From the NCBI RefSeq assembly GCF_002954715.1, contig NZ_MSCP01000001.1, positions 1,582,118-1,646,117 of the forward strand: a DNA stretch of 64,000 nt. The letters are read 5' to 3'. Positions 35,599-46,752 of the stretch are shown here, one piece after another. The translations under genes were made by a program, and so were the position numbers. The notes beneath the pieces were generated by a model. The model worked only from the letters and a program-made list of their open reading frames with translations. It searched no databases and had not been told where the DNA came from. The number at the start of each line of letters is the position of its first letter. Positions within the stretch are counted from its first letter, which is position 1. The stretch is from Aliivibrio sifiae. GTDB taxonomy: Bacteria > Pseudomonadota > Gammaproteobacteria > Enterobacterales > Vibrionaceae.

Positions 35599-36222
35599 TT
35601 AGATCATCGATTTCAATGACTCACGAATTAATGCTTCGCTTGTCATATCAGGTTTTGCTACTTGAGAAACAACTTTTGATGCTTGCACTGGTTTATAACC
35701 CAAAGATATCAATGCACTCACCGCTTCATCTTGAGCACTTTGAGGTGAAGTTATTAAATCAGAACCATCGTCCATTGGCGCAGCATCAGTCGCAGGAGTA
35801 AATAAATCACCAGCTCCCCATCCTTTAAGACGGTCTTTCATTTCTACCACTAAACGCTCTGCTGTTTTCTTGCCTACACCAGGCAGTTTTACTAATGTTG
35901 AAATATCTTCACGCTCAACACTTTGTACAAACTGAGAGGCCGTCATTCCAGATAGAATAGCCAGACCAAGTTTAGGGCCCACACCATTTGCTTTAATGAC
36001 TTCTCTAAATAAAGCTCGTTCTTTTTTAGTATTGAAGCCATATAATAATTGAGCATCTTCACGTACAACATAATGAATATAAATGATCGCTTCAGTGCCA
36101 ATTTCTGGTAACTCATAAAAACAACTCATCGGCATTTGGACTTCATAGCCAATACCACTAACTTCAATCAACAATTCTGGTGGTTGTTTTTCTAATAGAT
36201 TTCCACGAAGGCGTCCGATCAC
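35599..36222 (-). CDS. ruvA: Holliday junction helicase subunit RuvA
   Basis: The 207-residue protein has an N-terminal OB fold, two helix-hairpin-helix motifs ([12 protein letters not shown] and [16 protein letters not shown]) and a C-terminal three-helix domain that contacts RuvB. It holds the Holliday junction in a square plane. Confidence 0.97.
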   Translation of the reverse strand: MIGRLRGNLLEKQPPELLIEVSGIGYEVQMPMSCFYELPEIGTEAIIYIHYVVREDAQLLYGFNTKKERALFREVIKANGVGPKLGLAILSGMTASQFVQSVEREDISTLVKLPGVGKKTAERLVVEMKDRLKGWGAGDLFTPATDAAPMDDGSDLITSPQSAQDEAVSALISLGYKPVQASKVVSQVAKPDMTSEALIRESLKSMI

Positions 36223-36314
36223 AATAGATACTCTTTAAAATAAATTAACTACATCGAATAGTAATAAAGAACTGGATAGATATCCAGTAAAAGAAATGAG
36301 AATTTGGTGGTGTC

Positions 36315-36836
36315 TTAACGATAGCGTCCACGTCGGGCACTAGTTGCTTTACCTGCTAATGCGATTAAGGTTTTATTGGTATTCGCATGACAAATGGCAA
36401 CCCCGAGTCCATCGGCGGCATCGGCTTGTGGTTTTGCTGGAAGTTTTAGCATCGTCATCACCATATGCTGAACTTGTGCTTTATCTGCCCCCCCCGTTCC
36501 AGTTACTGCTTGCTTAATTAAACGTGCAGCATATTCATAAACAGGGAGATCCGCATTGACTGCAGCCACTATTGCACTGCCTCGTGCTTGTCCTAACTTT
36601 AACGCTGAATCTGCATTTTTAGACATAAAAACTTGTTCGATAGCGAATACATCTGGTTGAAACTGGGTAATAATTTCAGATACGCCTTCATAAATTTGTT
36701 TTAAACGACCAGGAAGTTCTTTTTCTGACATACGGATACAACCACTACCTAAATATTGCAGGTGTCGGCCATTTTGACGAATAACGCCGTAACCGGTAAT
36801 GCGAGAGCCGGGATCAATTCCTAAAATGATAGACAT
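36315..36836 (-). CDS. ruvC: Holliday junction resolvase RuvC
   Basis: This 173-residue nuclease of the RNase H fold has the first catalytic Asp in [13 protein letters not shown], the Glu in FAIEQVFM and the C-terminal acidic pair in [13 protein letters not shown]. It cuts the junction symmetrically. First gene of ruvCAB, it lies downstream of the aspS terminator. Confidence 0.97.
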   Translation of the reverse strand: MSIILGIDPGSRITGYGVIRQNGRHLQYLGSGCIRMSEKELPGRLKQIYEGVSEIITQFQPDVFAIEQVFMSKNADSALKLGQARGSAIVAAVNADLPVYEYAARLIKQAVTGTGGADKAQVQHMVMTMLKLPAKPQADAADGLGVAICHANTNKTLIALAGKATSARRGRYR

Positions 36837-36940
36837 AGTAAAACCACTGATTGTTTATACATGTATATTAGCTAGATATCCTTCTAAACTCAAGGTATTA
36901 GTCATGTGCTACTTTCTCATCTTAGATATAGCAGATACAA

Positions 36941-36967
36941 AAATGCCCGCATTATGCGGGCATTTTT
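36941..36967 (-). terminator. Terminator of aspS
   Basis: The stem AAATGCCCGC/GCGGGCATTT is followed by Ts on the minus strand (AAA in the plus reading). Confidence 0.9.
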
Positions 36968-36987
36968 AAGAACAAAGATAACTTAGA

Positions 36988-38763
36988 TTAAGCGTCTTTT
37001 TTCTCAGCAAGTTTTACTGCAATCGATAGCTCAGCAAGAGACTCAGGATTAGCAAGACTTGGTGCGTTTGTTAGTAGACACGCTGCTGCTGTTGTTTTCG
37101 GGAATGCGATAACATCACGGATGTTCTCTGTACCACAAAGAAGCATAGCTAAACGGTCAAGACCGAATGCAAGACCTGCGTGTGGTGGCGTTCCGTACTT
37201 AAGTGCTTCAAGTAAGAAACCAAATTTCTCTTGTTGTTCTTTTTCTTCGATTCCTAAAATACCAAATACTGCTGTTTGCATTTCAGCATTATGAATACGA
37301 ACAGAACCACCACCCACTTCATAGCCATTGATAACCATGTCGTATGCATCAGAATTAGCAACAGCAGGATTTGCTTTAAGCTCTTCAGCACTAACGCCTA
37401 ATGGAGAAGTAAATGGGTGGTGCATTGCATGCAAGTTACCTTCGCCATCTTCTTCAAACATTGGGAAATCGATAACCCAAAGAGGAGCCCAAGCTTTCTT
37501 ATCTGTAAGCTCAAGATCATCACCTAACTTAATACGTAAAGCGCCCATTGCTTCTGCAACGATGCCTGCTTTATCCGCACCAAATAGAATGATATCGCCA
37601 GTTTCAGCTTCTGTGCGCTCTAAAATGCTATTTACGATATCTTCACTTAAGAACTTAGCAACTGGAGATTGAACACCTTCAAAACCTGCGGCACGATCGT
37701 TCACTTTCATCCAAGCTAGACCTTTCGCGCCGTAGATGCCTACAAACTTACCATATTCATCAATTTGCTTACGAGAAAGTGATGCTCCACCAGGAACACG
37801 AATAACCGCTACACGGCCTTTTTCATCGTTAGCAGGATCAGCGAATACTTGGAATTCAACATCTTTAAGAAGATCAGCAACGTCAACTAATTCTAGTGGG
37901 TTACGTAGATCTGGCTTATCAGAACCAAAACGACGGATCGCTTCAGAGAATGGCATTACTGGGAATTGACCAAGTTCAACATCAAGAAGTTCTTTCCACA
38001 TATCATGAACCAAACGTTCAGTGATATCACGAACTTGGTTAGAAGAAAGGAAAGAAGTTTCAATATCGATTTGAGTAAATTCAGGTTGACGGTCAGCACG
38101 TAAATCTTCATCACGGAAACATTTAACGATTTGGTAGTAACGGTCAAAACCAGACATCATCAGAAGTTGCTTAAACAGCTGTGGTGATTGTGGAAGTGCG
38201 TAGAAACTGCCTTTATGAACACGGCTTGGTACTAGGTAGTCACGAGCGCCTTCTGGCGTTGCTTTTGTTAATACTGGTGTTTCGATATCTAAGAATAGGT
38301 TCTCATCTAAGAAACGGCGAACGAAGCTAGATGCACGAGCACGTAACTTGATACGGTCACTCATTTCTGGACGACGTAAATCAATGTAACGGTACTTCAG
38401 GCGTTGTTCTTCAGAGTTCGTTTGATTGAAATCCAGTGGAAGCGCTTCTGAACGGTTGATGATCTCAAGGCCTGTCGCGTAAAGTTCAACTTCACCTGTA
38501 GACATATCTTTATTTACTTGGCTGTCAGGACGAACACGTACTTCACCAGTAAATTTAATACAGAACTCATTACGCAGTTGGTTAGCGATTGAAAAGATAT
38601 CTTTCATATCTGGATCAACAACTACCTGAACGACACCTTCACGATCTCGCATATCAATAAAGATAAGACCGCCTAAGTCACGGCGACGGTTTACCCAGCC
38701 GCAAAGTTCTACAGTTTGCCCTGCAAGGGACTTGTTCAGGTTACCACAGTAATGGGTGCGCAT
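36988..38763 (-). CDS. aspS: Aspartyl-tRNA synthetase
   Basis: The 591-residue class II synthetase has an N-terminal anticodon-binding OB fold (about 1-105), class II motif 2 ([20 protein letters not shown]), the bacterial GAD insertion (about 290-420) and motif 3 ([13 protein letters not shown]). It charges tRNA-Asp. The start MRTHYCGNL is conserved in the family. Confidence 0.97.
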   Translation of the reverse strand: MRTHYCGNLNKSLAGQTVELCGWVNRRRDLGGLIFIDMRDREGVVQVVVDPDMKDIFSIANQLRNEFCIKFTGEVRVRPDSQVNKDMSTGEVELYATGLEIINRSEALPLDFNQTNSEEQRLKYRYIDLRRPEMSDRIKLRARASSFVRRFLDENLFLDIETPVLTKATPEGARDYLVPSRVHKGSFYALPQSPQLFKQLLMMSGFDRYYQIVKCFRDEDLRADRQPEFTQIDIETSFLSSNQVRDITERLVHDMWKELLDVELGQFPVMPFSEAIRRFGSDKPDLRNPLELVDVADLLKDVEFQVFADPANDEKGRVAVIRVPGGASLSRKQIDEYGKFVGIYGAKGLAWMKVNDRAAGFEGVQSPVAKFLSEDIVNSILERTEAETGDIILFGADKAGIVAEAMGALRIKLGDDLELTDKKAWAPLWVIDFPMFEEDGEGNLHAMHHPFTSPLGVSAEELKANPAVANSDAYDMVINGYEVGGGSVRIHNAEMQTAVFGILGIEEKEQQEKFGFLLEALKYGTPPHAGLAFGLDRLAMLLCGTENIRDVIAFPKTTAAACLLTNAPSLANPESLAELSIAVKLAEKKDA

Positions 38764-39021
38764 GATGATTTTCCCAATCTAATATACATATCAATAGTAA
38801 ATGCAATAAAAAGCCTATTGCATTTCTCATAAACCGATTTACGCTTGCTAAAATGACTAATAAAACAGCTACTTTGCTGTATTAATATACAAAACGCAAA
38901 AATATAGCGCCATTATAAAGGAAAAATATTCTAACGACATAGCAAGGAGCAAAAAAAGTTCACTTTCAATTCTCATTGGCCTAAAGACTTTAAGATAAGA
39001 ATTAACTACAATAGTGTCATC
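38764..39021. other. Divergent upstream region aspS / cmoA, no gene seen
   Basis: The region is AT-rich, with a possible -10 TACAAT at 39007-39012 in front of the leader described next. Nothing else stands out. Confidence 0.35.
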
Positions 39022-39087
39022 ATGTGCAGGAGAGCACGGATGTATGCAATTCTAGGTAAGTAGAACAAACCAATATTTACCTAGAAT
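39022..39087 (+). promoter_or_regulatory. Possible leader peptide and hairpin before cmoA
   Basis: A short frame ATG TGC AGG AGA GCA CGG ATG...AAG TAG (39022-39063, 13 codons, MCRRARMYAILGK) contains AGG, AGA and CGG arginine codons. A second in-frame ATG at 39040 has a strong AGGAG site. Its last codons overlap the 11-bp perfect stem ATTCTAGGTAA/TTACCTAGAAT (39049-39059 with 39077-39087). Frame plus overlapping hairpin, 47 bp before cmoA, resembles a translation-sensing leader. This is inferred only. Confidence 0.35.
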
Positions 39088-39109
39088 GGATATAAATAAG
39101 TACGGATAA

Positions 39110-39862
<753 letters not shown>

Positions 39863-39914
39863 TGAATCTTGTTTCTTTCTATTTTTTACCTAATTTATTA
39901 ACTAAAGATATCTC

Positions 39915-40889
39915 ATGTTAAATTTTGCTAATTTTTATACGCTCGTTTCTCAAGATACCATTCTTCAGCCTTGGTTAAATACTTTACCTCAACAATTAAC
40001 TGATTGGCAAAATGCAGAACATGGCGACATTGAGCGTTGGACTAAAGCGCTTAAAAAAATCCCTGAAGGCTGTGCTGATAATATTGATTTAAAATCATCA
40101 GTAACTCTATCAAACGACACACCTTTAATTGGTGGTGAACGTAAGAAGTTAGAAAACTTATTACAAACCTTTCACCCTTGGCGTAAAGGCCCATTTACTG
40201 TTCATGATATTCACATTGACACAGAGTGGCGCTCGGATTGGAAGTGGGACCGCTTACTACCTCACATTACTCCACTTAAAAACCGCTCAATTTTAGATGT
40301 AGGTTGCGGTAATGGTTACCACATGTGGCGTATGCTAGGCCAAGAGGCTCGTTTATGTGTCGGTATTGATCCATCACATTTATTTTTAATTCAATTCGAA
40401 GCCATTCGTAAACTAATGGGCAACGATCAACGCGCTCATTTATTACCGTTAGGTATTGAACAGCTTCCAGAATTAAATGCGTTTGATACCGTATTCAGCA
40501 TGGGCGTACTTTATCACCGTCGCTCTCCACTTGACCATTTGATTCAATTGAAAAACCAATTAGTCGCTGGCGGTGAATTAGTGCTAGAAACACTCGTCAT
40601 TGATGGTGATGAAAACGCCGTATTAATGCCTGTTGACCGTTATGCTCAAATGCGTAATGTTTTCTTCTTCCCATCTGCGCGAGCATTAAAAGTATGGTTA
40701 GAAAGTGTTGGCTTCGTAGATGTGAAAATTGTTGATGAATGCATTACCACGACAGGAGAACAGCGTTCAACGGAATGGATGAAACACAATTCTCTACCTG
40801 AGTATTTAGACCCAAATGATCCAACAAAAACAATTGAAGGCCACCCAGCTCCTAAGCGTGCGATCTTAATTGCTAAAAAACCTGACTAA
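39915..40889 (+). CDS. cmoB: tRNA U34 carboxymethyltransferase CmoB
   Basis: The 324-residue enzyme has a Rossmann methyltransferase domain with [17 protein letters not shown] (about 125-141) and [15 protein letters not shown]. It moves the carboxymethyl group from carboxy-SAM to 5-hydroxyuridine 34 of tRNAs for Ala, Leu, Pro, Ser, Thr and Val. It forms an operon with cmoA. Confidence 0.95.
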   Translation: MLNFANFYTLVSQDTILQPWLNTLPQQLTDWQNAEHGDIERWTKALKKIPEGCADNIDLKSSVTLSNDTPLIGGERKKLENLLQTFHPWRKGPFTVHDIHIDTEWRSDWKWDRLLPHITPLKNRSILDVGCGNGYHMWRMLGQEARLCVGIDPSHLFLIQFEAIRKLMGNDQRAHLLPLGIEQLPELNAFDTVFSMGVLYHRRSPLDHLIQLKNQLVAGGELVLETLVIDGDENAVLMPVDRYAQMRNVFFFPSARALKVWLESVGFVDVKIVDECITTTGEQRSTEWMKHNSLPEYLDPNDPTKTIEGHPAPKRAILIAKKPD

Positions 40890-40968
40890 ACGCTAACATT
40901 GTGGGGCTATCCGCCCCTATTTATTATCGTTATTATGCACATGTTAATTTAACTCAACGGAACATAAA

Positions 40969-41739
40969 ATGATCCAACGAATTCTACCACTGGTTGCTAT
41001 TTTAAGCCTTTCTGGATGCGCACTGACTCAACAAGCAACACCAGTCGCTTCGGATAATACAGAAACAGTTGCAGCCATTAAGTCTATGGAAACCAACCTA
41101 AATACTCGTTTAGATGGTATGGAAACAAAAATTGAGACGCAAAACGACTATATTTCGACATTAGAAAAAGAGCTGTCGAATGTATCAGAAGAGCTATCAA
41201 TGGTTCGAACTGAACAAACCAAAATTCAAACAAGTATAAAGCAAGCTACATCTAAAAAAGCCCGTCTAGCACCAATTCCTATTTCTATGCAGAGCCAATC
41301 ATTAAAAGACACGCTAATTTTAGGTGCGATTGAAAACGTAGAAATTGCTGATATACAACAACAATTCACAGCTCGTATCGATACGGGTGCAACCACCTCT
41401 TCTCTTAATGCTGTCGATCTTCAAGAATTTGAGCGCAATGGAACTCAGTGGGTTCGATTCCATCTAGTTAATCAAGACGCAAAAACAAAAGATGGTAAAC
41501 TGGAGTGGATCACCGCCCCTGTAATCCGCAATGTTAAAATTCGTCAATCAACGACAGAAGAAGCAGAACGTCGTCCAGTGGTTGAACTGTGGATCAAACT
41601 TGGAGCAATCCATGAAAAAGTACAGTTTACCCTTGCAGATCGCTCTCACATGACCCATTCTGTTTTATTAGGCAGAGAGTTTATACAAGATATTGCTGTT
41701 ATCGATGTCAGTAAAGAGTTTGTTCAAAGCAAAAAATAA
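40969..41739 (+). CDS. Retropepsin-like 'ATP-dependent zinc protease' family lipoprotein
   Basis: The 256-residue protein has a lipoprotein signal peptide (lipobox LSGC, Cys17), a coiled-coil stretch (about 38-95) and a C-terminal domain of the Zn_protease/RimB-like family (about 115-250). ARIDTGATTSSLNA is the aspartic-protease-like D-T-G motif and LLGREFIQDIAVIDVS the conserved end. Despite the family name, the DTG suggests an aspartic fold. It lies upstream of the transglutaminase-like and ligase-like genes and belongs to the same conserved trio; a hairpin in between may lower downstream expression. Confidence 0.85.
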   Translation: MIQRILPLVAILSLSGCALTQQATPVASDNTETVAAIKSMETNLNTRLDGMETKIETQNDYISTLEKELSNVSEELSMVRTEQTKIQTSIKQATSKKARLAPIPISMQSQSLKDTLILGAIENVEIADIQQQFTARIDTGATTSSLNAVDLQEFERNGTQWVRFHLVNQDAKTKDGKLEWITAPVIRNVKIRQSTTEEAERRPVVELWIKLGAIHEKVQFTLADRSHMTHSVLLGREFIQDIAVIDVSKEFVQSKK

Positions 41740-41753
41740 CTCCTACCTCAAAT

Positions 41754-41797
41754 AAGCGGTAATTTATTCAATATGTTAGTAGCAAAAATTACCGCTT
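41754..41797 (+). terminator. Hairpin between protease and transglutaminase-like genes
   Basis: The 12-bp stem AAGCGGTAATTT/AAATTACCGCTT has a 20-nt loop. No T run follows, so it may be a partial terminator or processing site. Confidence 0.5.
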
Positions 41798-41841
41798 GAA
41801 TTATAATTATCTTCCACTTATGCCATTACAATGAGGACGTT

Positions 41842-43350
41842 ATGCCATCAAGAGTGCCTTTTTATTTTCTTATCTCACTATTAATTGTCGCAGGACTTAC
41901 ATTGAGCTGGTTACGCCATGACTCATACGGAGTTCCTTGGACACCAGGAGAAAGAAGCCAAGTCTGGGATGTAGAAGCCCGAATTCAATTTGATGCAGTA
42001 AATAAACCTGTAAAGGTATCTATGGCTGCACCACAAACTCAAGCAGGTTTTACTATTGTCGATGAGAGCGCGTCTTCTCCTGGCTATGGTATCGCTTATT
42101 TAGCGACAGAGCATGGACGTCGCGCTGAATGGACAATCCGCCAAGCAGATGGTCCGCAAACTTTATATTATAAAACTCAGATCTTAGTTGATCCACAAGC
42201 TCATGCTACAGTGGAGCCACCAAAATCTGATAAACCAGAAGTAGTTACCTTTGAAGGTCCGCATGAAGCTGCAGCGATTTCATTATTAGAGCAAGCAAGA
42301 GCACGTTCTTCTGATGACATCACCTTAACCCGTGAATTAATTAAACAATTCAACGATCCTGATAATCAAAATGCCTCTTTACTTTTAAACGACTTAACTA
42401 AAGTTCAAGCCGTTTCTAAATTACTAAGCTATGAAGCAATTCATAACAAAGTTGTTGGTACACTTTGGTTAGAAGATGGTCGTCGTCGTCAATCTGTTCA
42501 GCACATGGTTGAAGTATGGAGCGGTGAAAAGTGGCAGTTATTCAATCCAGAAACTGGAGAGCAAGGTCAGCCAGCTAACTTGCTGCTTTGGGATGAAACT
42601 AATGTTTCTTTATTAGATGTTGTTGGTGGTAAGAACAGCCAAATTAACTTCTCAATGATTGCACAAGAGATTTCGCCAACAGCCGCAACAGAAAAGAAAG
42701 TAGAAGCAGATAACCTGTTAAACTTCTCTATTCATAGCCTACCGCTTGAAGAGCAATCGATGTTTAAAACCATCATGCTTATTCCTATTGGTGCGCTGAT
42801 GGTTGTGTTTTTACGAGTCATCGTCGGTTTAAAAACCTCTGGTACTTTCATGCCAGTGCTTATTGCTGTTGCCTTTGTTCAGACTCAGCTAGTTACGGGG
42901 ATTGTTGGTTTCTTACTTATTGTAGGTACCGGTCTAGTTATCCGTAGTTATTTATCCAAACTCAACCTACTTCTGGTAGCCAGGATCTCCGCGGTGATCA
43001 TCACCGTTATCATGATTATTTCAATATTTACGATTGTTGCCTTTAAGATTGGTCTAACCGCCGGATTAAGTATTACTTTCTTCCCAATGATTATCCTTTC
43101 TTGGACAGTAGAACGTATGTCTATCTTATGGGAAGAAGAAGGTTGGAAAGAAGTTGCGACTCAAGGTGGTGGTTCATTATTAACCGCTGTTCTTATTTAC
43201 ATCGCAATGACAAACCCGTTTGTACAGCACTTAACCTTTAACTTTATTGGGGTTCAGCTAATTATCTTAGCCGTAATTCTAATGCTTGGTAATTACACAG
43301 GTTACCGTTTAAGTGAGCTTCGTCGCTTTAAGCCTTTAGCGGAGGACTAG
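41842..43350 (+). CDS. Inactive transglutaminase fused to seven-helix membrane domain
   Basis: The 502-residue protein has an N-terminal membrane helix (about 5-24) and a periplasmic transglutaminase-like domain (about 100-270) in which the catalytic Cys-His-Asp triad is not recognisable (family name 'inactive transglutaminase'). A block of about seven helices follows (about 305-490), starting MLIPIGALMVVFLRVIVGLKTSGTFMPVLIA. It ends 3 nt before the ATP-grasp gene, so the two are coupled. It probably forms the membrane platform of an envelope peptide-modifying system; function is unproven. Confidence 0.85.
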   Translation: MPSRVPFYFLISLLIVAGLTLSWLRHDSYGVPWTPGERSQVWDVEARIQFDAVNKPVKVSMAAPQTQAGFTIVDESASSPGYGIAYLATEHGRRAEWTIRQADGPQTLYYKTQILVDPQAHATVEPPKSDKPEVVTFEGPHEAAAISLLEQARARSSDDITLTRELIKQFNDPDNQNASLLLNDLTKVQAVSKLLSYEAIHNKVVGTLWLEDGRRRQSVQHMVEVWSGEKWQLFNPETGEQGQPANLLLWDETNVSLLDVVGGKNSQINFSMIAQEISPTAATEKKVEADNLLNFSIHSLPLEEQSMFKTIMLIPIGALMVVFLRVIVGLKTSGTFMPVLIAVAFVQTQLVTGIVGFLLIVGTGLVIRSYLSKLNLLLVARISAVIITVIMIISIFTIVAFKIGLTAGLSITFFPMIILSWTVERMSILWEEEGWKEVATQGGGSLLTAVLIYIAMTNPFVQHLTFNFIGVQLIILAVILMLGNYTGYRLSELRRFKPLAED

Positions 43351-43353
43351 CCT

Positions 43354-44319
43354 ATGTTTAGTAGATTTACGTCTCCTTCAAAACTAAAAGCAAAAGGGAT
43401 CATGGGCATGAATCAGCGTAACGGTGGCTATATTGGCCGTTACAATGACCGAAGCAAATACCCACTGGTTGATGACAAATTAAAAACAAAAATCATCGCC
43501 GAAAAAGCCGGAGCTACCGTTCCTAAACTTATCGGTGTGATAGATAGCCAGGCTGAAGTAAAAAACATTCACGATATCGTTAAAGATTGGCCTGGTTTTG
43601 TAATCAAACCAGCTCAAGGTAGTGGCGGTAAAGGGATTTTGGTTGTCACATCTCATAAAGATGGAGTTTACTACAAACCGTCTGGTGCAGAAGCGAATAA
43701 ACAAGATGTTGAACGACATATTACCAATACATTAGCAGGCCTTTTCTCCCTTGGTGGAAAAAACGACGTTGCAATGATTGAGAATTTGATCGAGTTTGAC
43801 GATGTGTTTGACGGCTTCAGTTATGAGGGTGTGCCTGATGTTCGTATTATTGTATTTAAGGGCTACCCTGTAATGGCAATGATGCGCTTATCAACCACAG
43901 ATTCAGATGGCAAAGCGAACTTACACCAAGGTGCTGTCGGAGTAGGTATTGATATTGGTACGGGCAAAGCAGTACGTGCAGTACAGTTTGACTTACCTGT
44001 TGAAAAACACCCTGATACAGGAAAATTATTAAGTACTTTAGAAGTACCTCATTGGCATAAACTGTTAACGCTTGCATCAAGTGCATGGGAGATGACAGGT
44101 CTAGGCTATATGGGTACAGATATGGTTCTAGATAAAAAATACGGACCTATGGTGCTTGAGCTTAATGCTCGTCCCGGCTTAGCTATCCAAATTGCTAACG
44201 GCACGGGTTTGTTGCCTCGGTTAAAGCACATTGAAAGCTTGGAAGAGACGGTTCCGTACCCCACTCCTGAAGCGCGTGTTGCTTATGCTATGGAACAGTT
44301 TGGTATTTATAATAAATAA
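43354..44319 (+). CDS. Alpha-L-glutamate ligase-like ATP-grasp protein
   Basis: The 321-residue ATP-grasp enzyme is of the RimK-related type. The nucleotide lid FVIKPAQGSGGKGILVV (about 79-95), metal ligands in DMVLDKKYGPMVLELNARPGLAIQIANG and the N-terminal GMNQRNGGYIGRYNDR block match the 'alpha-L-glutamate ligase-like' family. Such enzymes add amino acids to a carboxyl terminus using ATP. The acceptor is unknown; the linked membrane and protease partners suggest it acts on an envelope-related peptide or protein. Confidence 0.88.
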   Translation: MFSRFTSPSKLKAKGIMGMNQRNGGYIGRYNDRSKYPLVDDKLKTKIIAEKAGATVPKLIGVIDSQAEVKNIHDIVKDWPGFVIKPAQGSGGKGILVVTSHKDGVYYKPSGAEANKQDVERHITNTLAGLFSLGGKNDVAMIENLIEFDDVFDGFSYEGVPDVRIIVFKGYPVMAMMRLSTTDSDGKANLHQGAVGVGIDIGTGKAVRAVQFDLPVEKHPDTGKLLSTLEVPHWHKLLTLASSAWEMTGLGYMGTDMVLDKKYGPMVLELNARPGLAIQIANGTGLLPRLKHIESLEETVPYPTPEARVAYAMEQFGIYNK

Positions 44320-44347
44320 CAAACTATCTCTAGCACAATCCAAATAA

Positions 44348-44383
44348 AAAAAGGGAAGAAAGCCTATGCTCTCTTCCCTTTTT
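44348..44383. terminator. Bidirectional terminator
   Basis: AAAAAGGGAAGA pairs with TCTTCCCTTTTT across a 12-nt loop, between the ligase-like gene and convergent moaE. Confidence 0.9.
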
Positions 44384-44445
44384 ATTTATCTTCTATTGCT
44401 ACTTTCCGAATCGAATACCGATTCTAATAGCCACTATTTAGGTAA

Positions 44446-44901
44446 TTACTTTTCCCAACGCTGTGCCGCTGATTTATCTGTATCCCTTGATTCTACCCAG
44501 CGCACTTCTTTTGTTGTACGTTCTTTTTTCCAAAATGGTGCACTAGTTTTTAAGTAATCCATTATGAATTCACAAGAATCAAACGCTGCACCACGGTGAG
44601 CACTTGATACACCAACAAATACAATTTGGTCGCCAAGCTCTAAGTCACCAACTCTGTGGATTACTTTCACTTTAAGCAGTGGCCAGCGCGCTTTTGCTTG
44701 TGCAACAATGTCATTCAGAGACTTTTCAGTCATTCCTGGATAATGCTCTAGAGAAAGTCCAGTTACATCATCACCAAGATTCATATCTCGAACTTTACCA
44801 ATAAAAGTAACCACAGCTCCAGCGGAAGTGCCTTCTGCTAGTAATTGATACTCATCCCCGACATTGAAATCATGTTCTTGAACAGAAATCATATCAACCA
44901 C
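44446..44901 (-). CDS. moaE: Molybdopterin synthase catalytic subunit
   Basis: The 151-residue large subunit of MPT synthase has SSAHRGAAFDSCEFIMDYLK, then KTSAPFWKKE with the active-site Lys. With MoaD thiocarboxylate it adds two sulfurs to cPMP, giving molybdopterin. It overlaps moaD by 8 nt. It is the last gene of moaACDE. Confidence 0.95.
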   Translation of the reverse strand: MVDMISVQEHDFNVGDEYQLLAEGTSAGAVVTFIGKVRDMNLGDDVTGLSLEHYPGMTEKSLNDIVAQAKARWPLLKVKVIHRVGDLELGDQIVFVGVSSAHRGAAFDSCEFIMDYLKTSAPFWKKERTTKEVRWVESRDTDKSAAQRWEK

Positions 44902-45139
44902 CTGTTACTGGTGGGAAAAATGCGACTTCATCACCATCGGAAACGGCTGAATCTAAACTTGAGATAGTTTGGTTAATCGCAACCAGTAATTTTCCTTTCT
45001 CTAAAGCTAAATCCCACTTACCTTCTTTTTTACTTAATTCTTCACGAATCGCTTCTGCTGTTGCGTAATCGCCCGTAAGCTCTAACTTGTCAATACCAAC
45101 GAGTTCTTTAGTCTGAGCAAAAAATAATACTGTGATCAT
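44894..45139 (-). CDS. moaD: Molybdopterin synthase sulfur carrier
   Basis: The 81-residue ubiquitin-fold carrier ends FFPPVTGG, the Gly-Gly tail that becomes a thiocarboxylate. It partners MoaE. It overlaps moaC by 4 nt and moaE by 8 nt. Confidence 0.95.
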   Translation of the reverse strand: MITVLFFAQTKELVGIDKLELTGDYATAEAIREELSKKEGKWDLALEKGKLLVAINQTISSLDSAVSDGDEVAFFPPVTGG

Positions 45140-45615
45140 GCGTCTGCCTTAAAGTGTCCAGATTTACCGCCCGTTTTTTCTAACAAACGAACTTGACCAA
45201 TAACCATGTCTTTTTGAACTGCTTTACACATATCATAGATGGTCAATGCTGCAACAGATGCCGCTGTTAATGCTTCCATTTCAACGCCAGTTTTACCTGC
45301 CAATTTACATACAGATTCAATACGAACCATATTTTCAGCTTCAATAGCTTCAAGTTGAACTTCAACTTTAGTTAGCAGTAATGGATGACATAATGGAATA
45401 AGATCCCATGTTTTTTTCGCAGCCTGAATACCAGCAATACGAGCAGTCGCAAATACATCACCTTTATGGTGAGAACCAGAGACAATCAGTTTTAACGTTT
45501 CTGGAGCCATATGTACAAACGCTTCTGCACGCGCTTCACGTACCGTTTCTTGTTTAGCTGATACATCAACCATGTTTGCCTCACCAGAGGCATTAATATG
45601 AGTAAAATTTGACAT
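45136..45615 (-). CDS. moaC: Cyclic pyranopterin monophosphate synthase
   Basis: The 159-residue enzyme has [39 protein letters not shown] and KTGGKSGHF. It rearranges the MoaA product to cPMP, the second half of the first Moco step. It follows moaA by 12 nt; moaB, which separates the two in enteric bacteria, is absent here. Confidence 0.96.
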   Translation of the reverse strand: MSNFTHINASGEANMVDVSAKQETVREARAEAFVHMAPETLKLIVSGSHHKGDVFATARIAGIQAAKKTWDLIPLCHPLLLTKVEVQLEAIEAENMVRIESVCKLAGKTGVEMEALTAASVAALTIYDMCKAVQKDMVIGQVRLLEKTGGKSGHFKADA

Positions 45616-45627
45616 AATTCTTCTTTA

Positions 45628-46617
45628 TTATCCGCCAATTGAGGCTAAATGAGGGGTCATTCCAGCGTGGCCATCATGTAAAAAATGACCTTCTGCTTTA
45701 TTATCTAACTGAGTTTGAATGCATTGAATCAGCTCATCTTGTTGATCATCTTCTTGCAGCAAATCTCGTAAATCAACACCATAATCACCAAATAGGCACA
45801 TATGTAATTTGCCTTTTGCTGATACACGAAGTCGATTGCAACTCTGACAAAAGTCTTTTTCATAAGGCATAATTAACCCTATTTCACCCATATAATCTGG
45901 ATGTGTAAAGACTTGAGCCGGACCATCGCTTTCACCGCGTTGTTTCAATATCCAATTATTAGCAATTAAATGATTACGGATCGACACACCAGACTGATGA
46001 TGATTTTTAAACAGATCGTTCATTTCACCCGTTTGCATCAATTCAATAAAACGCAGTTGAATAGGACGAGTTTGAATCCATTTTAAAAATAGAGGTAATT
46101 CGGTGCTATTGAGATCTTTAAGTAAAACGGTATTTACTTTTACCTGTTTAAATCCGACTTCAAGCGCTTTATCAATACCAGCCATAACATCGGCGAATTT
46201 ATTTTCACCTGTGATCTGATAAAACATATTTGGATTTAAGCTATCAACACTCACATTGATATCAGTAAGGCCCGCTTCTCGCCATTCAGCAACATGCTTC
46301 TCCATACGATAACCATTAGTAGTAGTGGCTACTTTAGTAATACCAGGTTGAGAGGCTACGGTACGAATGATCTCAGTAAAATCTTTACGCAGACTTGGTT
46401 CTCCGCCTGTAATACGCACTTTTGACGTACCACAACGGGCAAACGCACTCACAGTACGTTTGATTTCATCAAGCTCAAGGAAGGACTCTCGCTTGCCATT
46501 TTCAGGTCGATAACCATCAGGTAAGCAATAAGTACATTTAAAATTACAGACGTCTGTAATCGACAACCGTAAGTAATAAAACTTACGATTAAAATTATCT
46601 TCGAATTGTTTCGCCAC
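45628..46617 (-). CDS. moaA: GTP 3',8-cyclase MoaA
   Basis: This radical SAM enzyme has the N-terminal cluster CNFKCTYC and a C-terminal second cluster ([18 protein letters not shown]), plus the C-terminal GG. It starts Moco synthesis from GTP. The frame is open to an ATG at 46632, but the GTG at 46617 has a GGAAAGG ribosome site and gives the usual length (329 residues). The leader holds a probable Moco riboswitch. Confidence 0.95.
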   Translation of the reverse strand: MAKQFEDNFNRKFYYLRLSITDVCNFKCTYCLPDGYRPENGKRESFLELDEIKRTVSAFARCGTSKVRITGGEPSLRKDFTEIIRTVASQPGITKVATTTNGYRMEKHVAEWREAGLTDINVSVDSLNPNMFYQITGENKFADVMAGIDKALEVGFKQVKVNTVLLKDLNSTELPLFLKWIQTRPIQLRFIELMQTGEMNDLFKNHHQSGVSIRNHLIANNWILKQRGESDGPAQVFTHPDYMGEIGLIMPYEKDFCQSCNRLRVSAKGKLHMCLFGDYGVDLRDLLQEDDQQDELIQCIQTQLDNKAEGHFLHDGHAGMTPHLASIGG

Positions 46618-46629
46618 GGAACACCTTTC

Positions 46630-46752
46630 CAAACACGGGAGGCTTGTTCATTTCCAAACAAACCCTTGTGACCGAATTGTCACTGGCTCACGCAACATAT
46701 TGAGTGCTTCTTAAAAACAACTTAGCAGCTTGAGCTCGGAGTTATGGCAACC
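46630..46752 (-). ncRNA. Moco-type riboswitch leader of moaA
   Basis: On the minus strand the leader contains ACTCCGAGC, then the hairpin CCAGTGACAATTCGGTCAC and AAGGG, ending in AACAAGCCTCCCG before the moaA ribosome site. These match the conserved parts of the Moco RNA motif found upstream of enterobacterial moaA, including the GTGAC...GTCAC hairpin. In E. coli cofactor binding shuts down moaA translation; the same is expected. The outer limits are approximate. Confidence 0.7.

Noticed and set aside
43480-44086. Minus-strand frames opposite the glutamate-ligase-like gene
   Set aside because: Shadows of a well-supported plus-strand gene.
46618-46632. ATG start for moaA five codons upstream
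   Set aside because: It would overlap the GGAAAGG ribosome site that fits the GTG at 46617.
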